Shown: piece after piece, positions 30,766 through 37,545 of the stretch
Position numbering within the stretch: position 1 is the stretch's first letter
Layout: each line of letters opens with the position of its first letter
Source of the DNA: an uncultured Oscillospiraceae bacterium
GTDB taxonomy: Bacteria; Bacillota; Clostridia; Oscillospirales; Oscillospiraceae
DNA length: 38,798 nucleotides
Assembly (NCBI GenBank): GCA_934565615.1
Contig: CAKTIH010000003.1
Coordinates: 1-38,798 of the forward strand
Direction: 5' to 3'
Made by a program: the position numbers and the translations under genes
Notes under the pieces: generated by a model
Databases searched by the model: none
Seen by the model: the letters and a program-made list of their open reading frames with translations, nothing else
What the model was told of the DNA's origin: nothing

Positions 30766-32014
30766 GAGCTACGACACTGAGATAATCTCCGTCGGGACCG
30801 AGCTGCTGCTCGGCCATGTGACGAACACCGACGCGCGCGACATTTCGGAGATGCTCTCAAAGATCGGCATAAACGTGAAGTACCATACTGTCGTCGGAGA
30901 TAACCCGGAGCGGCTGCGTAAGTGTGTTGAGACGGCGAAGAGCCGCGCGGACATAATCATCACGACTGGCGGCCTCGGCCCCACCTGCGACGACCTCACA
31001 AAGCAGATCCTTGCCGAGGCTTTCGGCCTCAAGCTCGTCGAGAACAAGGCCGAGCGCGAGGGACTGTATGACTATATCCGCTACGGCAAGAAGTTCACCG
31101 ACAATAATTTCACTCAGGCCATGCTCCCGGAGGGCTGCACGGTGTTCCACAACAACTGCGGCACCGCACCAGGCTGCGGCTTTGAGAAGGACGGCAAGAT
31201 CGTCGTCATGATCCCCGGCCCGCCCAAGGAGTGCAACGCCATGTTCCGCGAGAGCGCGCTGCCGTATCTGCGCAAGCTCTCGGAGGAGCTTATCGTGTCG
31301 CACTCGGTGCACATCTTTGGCCTCGGCGAAAGCTCAGTCGACGATATCTTTGCCGAGGAAATGAACCGCATGACAAACCCCACTATGGCCCCCTATGCCA
31401 AGGAGTGCGACTGCCTGCTTCAAATCACCGCCAAGGCAAAGAGCGAGGACGAGGCGGAAAAAATGATCGCCCCCGTGATGGAGCATGTGATAAAGCGCCT
31501 CGGCGATGTGGTCTACGGCGTGGACGTCGAGTGCATCGAGGAGAGCGTCATAAAGCTCCTGCGCGAAAAGGGCATGACCTTCTCCGCCGCGGAGAGCTGC
31601 ACCGGCGGCGATGTAGCCCGCCGCTTTACCGATATGCCCGGAGCGAGCGCGTTTTTCAAGGGCGGCGTTGTGACCTACACGAACGAGGCCAAGGCGAAGC
31701 TGCTGGGCATCGATCCGGCGCTTATCGAGGAAAAGAACGCGGTGAGCTACGAGGTCGCCAAGGCGATGGCCGAGAACGTCCGCACACTGCTGGGGACGGA
31801 CATCGGCGTCGGCGTGACCGGGCTTGCAGGCCCTGACGGCGACGGCGTACACGAGGTCGGCACGGTGTTTGTCTCCCTCGCGGTCGAGGGCGAGACCTTC
31901 GTTAAGGAGCTGCACATGGGAGCTATGCGCACGCGCAGCTTTATCCGCCGCATGGCGGGGAACTACATCTATGACATGATGCGCCGCTGGCTTAGCGGGA
32001 TAGATGTTATGTAA
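30758..32014 (+). CDS. cinA: competence/damage-inducible protein A (NMN deamidase type)
   Basis: A 418-residue two-domain protein. The N-terminal molybdopterin-binding-like domain covers about 1-170 (ISVGTELLLGHVTNTDARDI, IITTGGLGPTCDDLTKQ, GPPKECNAMF). The C-terminal PncC-type domain covers about 255-410 (FSAAESCTGGDVARRF, FKGGVVTYTNEAKAKLLGI, GVGVTGLAGPDG). The PncC domain removes the amide of nicotinamide mononucleotide in pyridine nucleotide recycling, and the N-terminal domain can be an ADP-ribose pyrophosphatase in related proteins. Both domains are complete. Translation is coupled to thiI by an 8-base overlap. Confidence 0.95.
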   Translation: MSKSYDTEIISVGTELLLGHVTNTDARDISEMLSKIGINVKYHTVVGDNPERLRKCVETAKSRADIIITTGGLGPTCDDLTKQILAEAFGLKLVENKAEREGLYDYIRYGKKFTDNNFTQAMLPEGCTVFHNNCGTAPGCGFEKDGKIVVMIPGPPKECNAMFRESALPYLRKLSEELIVSHSVHIFGLGESSVDDIFAEEMNRMTNPTMAPYAKECDCLLQITAKAKSEDEAEKMIAPVMEHVIKRLGDVVYGVDVECIEESVIKLLREKGMTFSAAESCTGGDVARRFTDMPGASAFFKGGVVTYTNEAKAKLLGIDPALIEEKNAVSYEVAKAMAENVRTLLGTDIGVGVTGLAGPDGDGVHEVGTVFVSLAVEGETFVKELHMGAMRTRSFIRRMAGNYIYDMMRRWLSGIDVM

Positions 32015-32036
32015 ACTAAGAGAGATCCTATGTAAG

Positions 32037-32076
32037 AACGAACCGGGTGCGGATATTAAGCCGCACCCGGTTCGTT
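32037..32076. terminator. terminator between cinA and the HTH-desulfoferrodoxin gene
   Basis: A perfect 16-bp stem (32037-32052 with 32061-32076), 8-base loop, followed by TTAGTAGTTTT rightward and CTTACATAGG leftward, between convergent genes. Confidence 0.8.
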
Positions 32077-32091
32077 TAGTAGTTTTGCTCG

Positions 32092-32676
32092 TTATATCTG
32101 CTGGCTGAAAAGACCGTGCTTTGTGCAGTACCAGAGCAGAGTACCGTGGGAGAAGAAGGGGAGAGTTGTCTCGAGCCCCCACTCTGGGTAGAGCTTCTTT
32201 ACTATGAACGTGTCTCCAGTCAGGAAGGCAACAAATGAGATGTAGTGCTCCCGGCGCATTTCATGCGCGGAGCTTATGCACCATTCACCGCCGCTTGCGT
32301 GTACGGAGAGCGTTTCATCCTCGGCGGCCTTCTTCGGCAGTGCGGCGGTAAGCTTCCTGCCGCAGCAGCTTATATCGGCTTCTTCCGTTGAGAACACAAG
32401 GTTCCCGCAATCGGGACATACATAGAATTTCAGCTTTTTCATATTGCCGCGGATCACTTCGTTTTCCTCCATTTCACCCCGGAACAGGGCTTCGACGTCC
32501 ACCCCGAGAGCCTGTGAGAGCAGCGGGAAAAGGGACAGATCGGGCGCACCGCAGCCGCGCTCCCATTTGGAGACGGCCTTGTCGCTCACGCCGATGAGCT
32601 GCGCGAGCTCCGCCTGAGTCATGCCCCGCCCGGTACGCAGGTAACGGATGAGCCTGCCGGTTTTTATTTGATCCAT
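32092..32676 (-). CDS. XRE-type regulator fused to a desulforedoxin/superoxide-reductase-like domain
   Basis: A 194-residue protein. Residues 5-63 are an HTH_3 DNA-binding domain (LIRYLRTGRGMTQAELAQLI, GVSDKAVSKWERG). Residues 83-110 are desulforedoxin-like: C87-x2-C90 ... C104-C105, in VCPDCGNLVF and ISCCGRKL, the usual ligands of an Fe(Cys)4 site. Residues 120-194 resemble the superoxide reductase domain of desulfoferrodoxin: SAHEMRREHYI (H138, H144) and WYCTKHGLF (C184, H187) match four of its five iron ligands. The loop His that normally stands in a KHxP motif is absent. I infer a redox or superoxide-sensing regulator rather than an efficient enzyme. The start at 32676 has GGAGG upstream and a promoter close by; it is monocistronic. 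Confidence 0.82.
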   Translation of the reverse strand: MDQIKTGRLIRYLRTGRGMTQAELAQLIGVSDKAVSKWERGCGAPDLSLFPLLSQALGVDVEALFRGEMEENEVIRGNMKKLKFYVCPDCGNLVFSTEEADISCCGRKLTAALPKKAAEDETLSVHASGGEWCISSAHEMRREHYISFVAFLTGDTFIVKKLYPEWGLETTLPFFSHGTLLWYCTKHGLFSQQI

Positions 32677-32696
32677 AATGAGCACCTCCGATGCAC

Positions 32697-32725
32697 AGTG
32701 TAATGCGGCGTGACCGGTTTTTCAA
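32697..32725 (-). promoter_or_regulatory. promoter of the HTH-desulfoferrodoxin gene
   Basis: Read leftward: TTGAAA (32720-32725), 17 bases, TACACT (32697-32702). The leader is about 15 bases plus the ribosome binding site. Confidence 0.6.
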
Positions 32726-32746
32726 TGAACGCTCCGTAGAGTCCGG

Positions 32747-32789
32747 AAATTAAATCAGCTCCGACAGTGAGTCGGAGCTGGTTTAATTT
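32747..32789 (-). terminator. terminator of the five-gene envelope operon
   Basis: A 19-bp stem with one wobble pair (32747-32765 with 32771-32789), AGTGA loop. Read leftward its distal arm supplies TTTAATTT as the T-rich end. It begins at the gtrA stop codon. Confidence 0.85.
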
Positions 32790-33223
32790 TACAGCTTTTC
32801 TATCGCGAAGCGCATAACGAAGAAGTTGAGTGTCATGGTGATCGGGGTCACGATGATCTTGGATAGAATGGCGGAGTATTTGACGATAAGCGCGGCGGAG
32901 ACGTGCGCGGTGATCAGGGCGTTTATCTCTGCGAGCAGCAGCGAAATGAGAATGATAAGCACGATCTGATAGGCAATATACACACAGTATTTCCAGAAAA
33001 GCGGGATTCGATGATTATCCCGAAAGACAAAGCGCGTGGAGAACGCGAACACAAAGCTTGCGCCGACGAGCGAGCTTATCATGTTGACGGCGGCAAGGTT
33101 TGAAACGCGTGTGCTGAGCAGGGTGTATACCGTGAAATCGAGCAGCCAGCCTATGCCGCTCAGCCCGACAAAGCGCAGCGCCTGCATCAGCAGCGCGCGC
33201 AGCTTACCAGGCGCGGCGCTCAT
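32789..33223 (-). CDS. GtrA family membrane protein
   Basis: A 144-residue protein with four hydrophobic helices, typical of GtrA/DPMS3-like proteins that help move polyprenyl-phosphate-linked sugars across the membrane or support a partner glycosyltransferase. QALRFVGLSGIGWLLDFTVY near residue 14 and FRDNHRIPLFWKY near 70 are family features. I chose the ATG at 33223, which overlaps the stop codon of the HAD gene (ATGA); a longer frame would add 30 basic residues translated from inside the HAD gene. It is the last gene of the operon. The GT2 enzyme at the start of the operon is its likely partner. Confidence 0.9.
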   Translation of the reverse strand: MSAAPGKLRALLMQALRFVGLSGIGWLLDFTVYTLLSTRVSNLAAVNMISSLVGASFVFAFSTRFVFRDNHRIPLFWKYCVYIAYQIVLIILISLLLAEINALITAHVSAALIVKYSAILSKIIVTPITMTLNFFVMRFAIEKL

Positions 33224-33804
33224 AGCGAGGCCCCTTTCCTGACGCAGAAGGTCTGGCAGCCGCTCGCGAGCGCGGCGGCGACACCGGAGGCGGAGTCCTC
33301 GAAAATTATGCACCGGCTGCGGTCGACACCGAAGCGCTCGATCACCATGTTATAGCAGAAGGGGTCGGGCTTTGCGCGCAGCACGTCCTCCTGAGTGACG
33401 ACAGTGTCGAACAGCTCAGAAAGCGAGAAATGCTCAAGTATGCGCTCGACATTCCGCCGCGTTGCGGTGGTGACGAGGGCGATGTAGTATTCGCTCTTGA
33501 GCGCGCGGAGAATGTCAACGAGGGGACGGTTCAGCTCGGCGGACTTCAGACAGTCCGCGTATAGCTCGATCTTCCGCTCGTGTACGGCCTCGGTGAGCTC
33601 AGCGCTGCCGCCGACGAGGGCGGGGAGAAAATCGCGGTAACTCTTGCCGTCGCAATGATTGGCGTAGTGCTCCTGCGTGAGGTCAAAGCCGTGCTCATTG
33701 AGGGCGCGCTTGTAGGCCTCAAAGTTCGCGTTCATCGTGAACACGAGGGTGTTGTCGAGATCGACCATGACAAGCTTAGTTTTTTTCAAAGCGGTTGTAG
33801 ACAT
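33220..33804 (-). CDS. HAD-superfamily hydrolase (phosphatase)
   Basis: A 194-residue HAD-IA-type phosphatase. Motif I is VMVDLDNTLV with nucleophile D15 and D17. An alpha-helical cap follows (about 25-90). Motif II is the Thr/Ser in ALVTTATRRN, motif III Lys lies in RAKPDPFCYN, and motif IV is IIFEDSASGV. The fold resembles phosphoglycolate phosphatase and beta-phosphoglucomutase. In this operon it could remove a phosphate from an intermediate made by the fused kinase, or be proof-reading. The annotated ATG overlaps the 3' end of the kinase gene by 29 bases and has no strong ribosome binding site; the true start may be a little further downstream. Confidence 0.88.
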   Translation of the reverse strand: MSTTALKKTKLVMVDLDNTLVFTMNANFEAYKRALNEHGFDLTQEHYANHCDGKSYRDFLPALVGGSAELTEAVHERKIELYADCLKSAELNRPLVDILRALKSEYYIALVTTATRRNVERILEHFSLSELFDTVVTQEDVLRAKPDPFCYNMVIERFGVDRSRCIIFEDSASGVAAALASGCQTFCVRKGASL

Positions 33805-35692
33805 CGTTCGCGGCCATTACGAGCCCCGCATAGAACATCGGGGCGCGCCGGGCATCCTTTCTCAGCTTGTACGGCATCAAGCGCAGCCAATGCACAAGCT
33901 CGTGATAAAATATGCTTTTGACCTCCTGCGGGGTGAAGTGCTCTTCAAAGTAGCCCAGCAGGAAGGAATAGAGCCGGTCATACACGGCGGAGCGCGTATA
34001 CACAAAGTCGATACTGCTGCCGGAGACGGACACGGAATCGGTTTTCATCATGAACTCGTACCCGCCGTGCAGGGACTGCAAAAGCTTCGCATAGTCCAGA
34101 AAGCTGGACTCGTGGATGTTGCCGGGGTTCGGGTCTATGAGGTAGAAGCCGCCGTCGCCGCCGGTGCAGATGATATTTTCTATCGTGAGGTCGCCGTGGA
34201 TATCGCAGTAGCTGTCCCCGGAAAAGACGGCGGCAAGGTGCTCGGGTTCGAACATGCCCATCAGGCGCGGCAGGTTCAGATATTCCTTGTGATTGACGGT
34301 CAGCGTGTCATACGGCAGAAGCTCCGCCAGGACCCTTGAAGTCATAATGGCGTTAAGGTTATCCGTCACCTTGGCGGAAATGTACCGGCTGATATGCTCA
34401 GCGTCGGCAGGGCGGGCGTTCAGCACATAGAGCCTATCACGCACGCTCTCGAGAAGCGACGAGAGAACACGCTCCCCGGCCTGCACCGGATGGGAGTGGA
34501 TGTACTGGAACATGCAGGAGCTGTCGCTCTCATAGCGCATATCGTAGCAGCAGTATTCGCTGCCGCGCTCGCTGCGGATGACCTCGCACAGGGGAAGCGT
34601 GCCGCTGTGCGCCGTCAGCCAGTCGAGCTGCTCGGCAAGCTTTTTCCCGTCGGCGCCGAAGGCGTACTTCCGGTAGAACATTTCGCTGCTGTCCATGCAC
34701 AGCAGTGTCGAGGCGTTTGAACCGGAGGAGCAGTCGCGGATTATGCTTATCCCGCGGTTGAGCTCAGTGAGCTTGCGCAGAAGCTCCGGATGGTCGGCAC
34801 TGAAATAGTCGTCAAGGAAGCTGAGCTGATCCTTTTCGTCGAGCTGCGGGAGTATCTTAAGATACCCGCCGTCAACGGAGCCGGTCTGCTTTTCGACCGT
34901 TGTAAAGGCCTTGGTGAGCGTCGCGGCGAACATTATTACCGACGGCAGCAGCGTGTATACCGCGAGCCAAAGCTGCTCTTTCAGCACCGCCGAGCTTGAT
35001 GCGGCGACCGTCAGCGCGCTGAGATCGAGACTGGAGCGCGAAAAGAGAGACAGGATGATCTCAACGAGTGCGTAGTCCGACCCGAGGCGCTGCATGAACG
35101 CGGCAAACAGCGCGTATGAGCCTATGTAGAACACCCACATCCCGACCGTCTCAGCAAGTATCACGCCAAAGTTCACACGGCGGATATCCCGGAAGGTGTT
35201 TATGAGCGTCCAGAAAAAGCGCTCGCCCTTGAGCTTGATATGGTCATTGAACACGGAGCAGAGCCTGAGTGTGACGCGCTTTATAGCGGAGGAGAAAAGG
35301 TTTGCCATGAGCAGCAGCGCGAGCACCGCGGCGGCGGCGATATAGTAGAAGCGCGCGGATTCACGCGCCGCGTCTCTTCCGACGTTTGAAAACGCAAGCA
35401 CCGCGAACAGCAGCGCCACGACGATGAGGTCGAGAAAGCGGTCGAGAATGACCGTCGCGAGCGAGAAGCCGATGCCGTTTTTCATGCGCTTGCCGGAATA
35501 GTATGCCCTGAAAATATCGCCGAGCTTGAACGGCACAAAGAAGTTGAGCGCATAGCCGAGCGACATTGAGCGCAGCAGCGCCCCGGCAGGAGGGGGCTCA
35601 TATATTTTAATGAAGCAGCTCCAGCGCATGAGACGCAGCGCGTGGCCCACCATGAGCAGGACTATGGAGCAGATAAACAGAAAGACCGTCAC
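33776..35692 (-). CDS. flippase-like membrane domain fused to a choline/aminoglycoside-kinase-like domain
   Basis: A 638-residue fusion. Residues 1-265 are a polytopic membrane domain of the UPF0104/lysylphosphatidylglycerol-synthase-TM/AglD2 type: SLGYALNFFVPFKLGDIFRA near 44 and ATVILDRFLDLIVVALLF near 79 are the conserved motifs. Residues about 320-638 are a protein-kinase-like phosphotransferase: YRKYAF near 340 is a plausible ATP-binding Lys region, IHGDLTIENII (H499 to N506) is the catalytic Brenner-type motif with D501, and YLIDPNPG carries the metal-binding D520. Such kinases act on choline, ethanolamine, aminoglycosides or sugars. The fusion would hold a small-molecule kinase at the membrane beside a lipid or glycolipid transport domain. 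Both junctions with neighbours overlap (ATGA upstream). The substrate is unknown. Confidence 0.85.
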   Translation of the reverse strand: MTVFLFICSIVLLMVGHALRLMRWSCFIKIYEPPPAGALLRSMSLGYALNFFVPFKLGDIFRAYYSGKRMKNGIGFSLATVILDRFLDLIVVALLFAVLAFSNVGRDAARESARFYYIAAAAVLALLLMANLFSSAIKRVTLRLCSVFNDHIKLKGERFFWTLINTFRDIRRVNFGVILAETVGMWVFYIGSYALFAAFMQRLGSDYALVEIILSLFSRSSLDLSALTVAASSSAVLKEQLWLAVYTLLPSVIMFAATLTKAFTTVEKQTGSVDGGYLKILPQLDEKDQLSFLDDYFSADHPELLRKLTELNRGISIIRDCSSGSNASTLLCMDSSEMFYRKYAFGADGKKLAEQLDWLTAHSGTLPLCEVIRSERGSEYCCYDMRYESDSSCMFQYIHSHPVQAGERVLSSLLESVRDRLYVLNARPADAEHISRYISAKVTDNLNAIMTSRVLAELLPYDTLTVNHKEYLNLPRLMGMFEPEHLAAVFSGDSYCDIHGDLTIENIICTGGDGGFYLIDPNPGNIHESSFLDYAKLLQSLHGGYEFMMKTDSVSVSGSSIDFVYTRSAVYDRLYSFLLGYFEEHFTPQEVKSIFYHELVHWLRLMPYKLRKDARRAPMFYAGLVMAANDVYNRFEKN

Positions 35693-36435
35693 GGCGCGTC
35701 CACCTCTTTGAGCCGGCTGTCGGCAGCGGCGGCAGCGTATTCCTCGGGCGTACCGAAGGAGATATGCAGGTCTGTCTCGAAAATTTTGACGTCAGCGCCG
35801 CCGTCGATCAGGACGTTGTAAACGCCGCTCATGAAAAATTCCTCATAGCTGCATGAAGTAAGGTACTTCTCCGCTGCCGAGACAAAGACATCCGGCCGGG
35901 AGAAGTAATATGCACCGCAGATGGCGTGCGTGCTCACAGCCTGCTTCTCGACCGTATAGAGGACGCGTCCAGACTCGTCAAGCTTTGCAAAGCTGTATTT
36001 CGGCACATCGGAGGTGAAGGTCAGGAGCGCCGCATCTGGCGCGGAGAAATCCCTGGCGGCGCAGAAATCATAAAAGTCACGGCAGATGAACATATGGTCG
36101 CAGTCGTTAAAAAGCAGGGGAGCGCCGTCGTCCAGCCCCTTGACGCCCTCAAGGCAGGTCATCACTGCGCCGGGGAGGACCTCGGGGATGACGACGATCC
36201 TTGCCTGCGGATAGTATTCCTTTATTTTTTTGTCTATTTCAAAGTGGTCTATATGCTCCTGAAGGACGACAAAGCTGATGTTCGCGACGTCGACAAACTT
36301 CATGACCGACTGCGCCGACCAATAGAAAAACGGCTTGCCGTTAAGCTCGATGAGCGGCTTCGGCATGGAGTATCCGTCCTTAAAGAAACGGTACCCGCGT
36401 CCGCCCATCGGCATGATGAGATGAAGCTTTTTCAT
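35689..36435 (-). CDS. nucleotidyltransferase (NDP-sugar pyrophosphorylase / LicC-like)
   Basis: A 248-residue cytoplasmic enzyme of the GT-A-like nucleotidyltransferase fold. IMPMGGRGYRFFKDGYSMPK with PLIELNGKPFFYW at the N-terminus is the NTP-binding signature (G-G-x-G-x-R-F ... P-K-P). FNDCDHMFICRDF near 113 holds the metal-binding Asp, and AICGAYYFSRPDVF near 170 is the late motif. Members activate phospho-sugars, heptose phosphates or phosphocholine to NDP forms; the short length fits the LicC or Cj1416-like group better than classical glucose-1-phosphate enzymes. It overlaps the GT2 and the flippase-kinase genes by ATGA at both ends. The start at 36435 has GGAGG 7 bases upstream. Confidence 0.85.
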   Translation of the reverse strand: MKKLHLIMPMGGRGYRFFKDGYSMPKPLIELNGKPFFYWSAQSVMKFVDVANISFVVLQEHIDHFEIDKKIKEYYPQARIVVIPEVLPGAVMTCLEGVKGLDDGAPLLFNDCDHMFICRDFYDFCAARDFSAPDAALLTFTSDVPKYSFAKLDESGRVLYTVEKQAVSTHAICGAYYFSRPDVFVSAAEKYLTSCSYEEFFMSGVYNVLIDGGADVKIFETDLHISFGTPEEYAAAAADSRLKEVDAP

Positions 36436-37235
36436 TCTTCGCCCTCCCATTCAAAGACCGGCTGCGCGGTGTAGGCGGAGATGACCTTGTCGCGGTATTC
36501 CCCATCGAGGAACGCGCGCTTATTGAAGGTGAAGTTCATGAGCATGCGCAGGGTCTTTGTCGCCTGGCTGAACATCTTCACGTTGCTGACCTGATCGTCC
36601 TCGCGCCAGCTTATCGGGAAGAAGCGCAGCGACTGACCGAGCGGACCGGCGGCAAGCAGCATATAGCAGTTGAACATCAGGTTGTCCTTGAAGCGGAGAT
36701 AGTACCGGCTGCGCAGGGAACTGACCTTATACATATTGAGCCCCGAGCCGAGGTCATACACCATGCGCCCCGCGCCGACGGAAAAGAGCAGATCATACAC
36801 CCGGTTTCCGAAGGTGCGGAATTTGGAGTAGCCTTCAAGGCTCGAACCCTTCATGAAACGCGCGCCGAGGAAGGAATCGTACTGAGCGTATTCGCGGCTT
36901 CTGAGATAGGGCAGGAGGTTTGCGATGCTGCCCTGATCGTCTCCGTGGAGAACGACAACATAGTCGTAGGCGTTATTGAGTGCATAGTCAAAGGCGACCT
37001 TGTGTGAGCCGCCGAGGCCGTAGTTTTCGTCATTGCGCAGGAGCGTGACCGGGACAGCGGGACGATTAGTCTTGAGCCATTCCGTCACAGCCTGCTCGCC
37101 GTTATCGGTGCTGCGGTTGTTGACAACGATGACAGCGGAAATATATTCGCATACGGCCTTATCGAGCTGAGCGAGCACCCTGACGATCTGCTTTTCGCAG
37201 TTATACATGGGGATGAACAAAAGTATCTTATCCAC
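36432..37235 (-). CDS. family 2 glycosyltransferase (polyprenyl-phosphate type)
   Basis: A 267-residue GT-A glycosyltransferase, starting with GTG and MDKILLFIPMYNCEKQIVRV. AVIVVNNRSTDNGEQAV near 35 and YGLGGSHKVAFDYAL near 73 are GT2 nucleotide-binding motifs, and VVVLHGDDQGS near 95 is the DxD-like metal motif (DPM1-like). It lacks membrane helices at the C-terminus, unlike many GT2 proteins that work with GtrA, so GtrA at the end of the operon may supply them. Likely role: transfer of a sugar from an NDP donor to a lipid carrier or glycan. GGAG lies 6 bases before the GTG. It is the first gene of the operon and has its own promoter. Confidence 0.9.
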   Translation of the reverse strand: MDKILLFIPMYNCEKQIVRVLAQLDKAVCEYISAVIVVNNRSTDNGEQAVTEWLKTNRPAVPVTLLRNDENYGLGGSHKVAFDYALNNAYDYVVVLHGDDQGSIANLLPYLRSREYAQYDSFLGARFMKGSSLEGYSKFRTFGNRVYDLLFSVGAGRMVYDLGSGLNMYKVSSLRSRYYLRFKDNLMFNCYMLLAAGPLGQSLRFFPISWREDDQVSNVKMFSQATKTLRMLMNFTFNKRAFLDGEYRDKVISAYTAQPVFEWEGEE

Positions 37236-37272
37236 GGTATTCTCCTTTTCTCCGCCAAATTATACAGATGTC

Positions 37273-37320
37273 ATTATATAATGCTTTCGGCCTTAATGCA
37301 AGCACAAGGCTTGCATTAAG
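37273..37320 (-). promoter_or_regulatory. promoter of the envelope operon with overlapping operator-like inverted repeat
   Basis: Read leftward: TTGCAT (37296-37301), 17 bases, TATAAT (37273-37278). The -35 lies inside a perfect 11-bp inverted repeat CTTAATGCAAG/CTTGCATTAAG (37292-37302 and 37310-37320, 7-base loop). A bound dimer there would block the promoter, so this is a good repressor-site candidate. Confidence 0.65.
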
Positions 37321-37545
37321 CGGCATTTCAGAGTATACTACGTCAGAAGAAGCTTGCACCGTTCCGCTTCCGCCTTGCGGCAAAAGCTGCGCTATGCAAT
37401 CTCCTTCTTCCTTTTCCATGCAAAAGCGCTTCGCTGGGCTTTGCATGGAGTGCACAAGGCGCTTTCTGTCCTTTTCGCCTTGATGGGCTGCGACACATCT
37501 GCCCATAAAAATCAGAAACATAGATAGATATAGGTGGGGAACAAA
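37321..37545. other. hairpin-rich intergenic stretch
   Basis: No gene is convincing here. It holds CCGC-CTT-GCGG (37370-37380), a 10-bp stem TCCATGCAAA/TTTGCATGGA (37415-37424 with 37440-37449) and CAAGGCG/CGCCTTG (37455-37461 with 37476-37482). It may be a dispersed repeat or 5' region of the rightward gene; a weak TTGATG-18-CATAAA promoter lies at 37480-37509. Confidence 0.45.
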
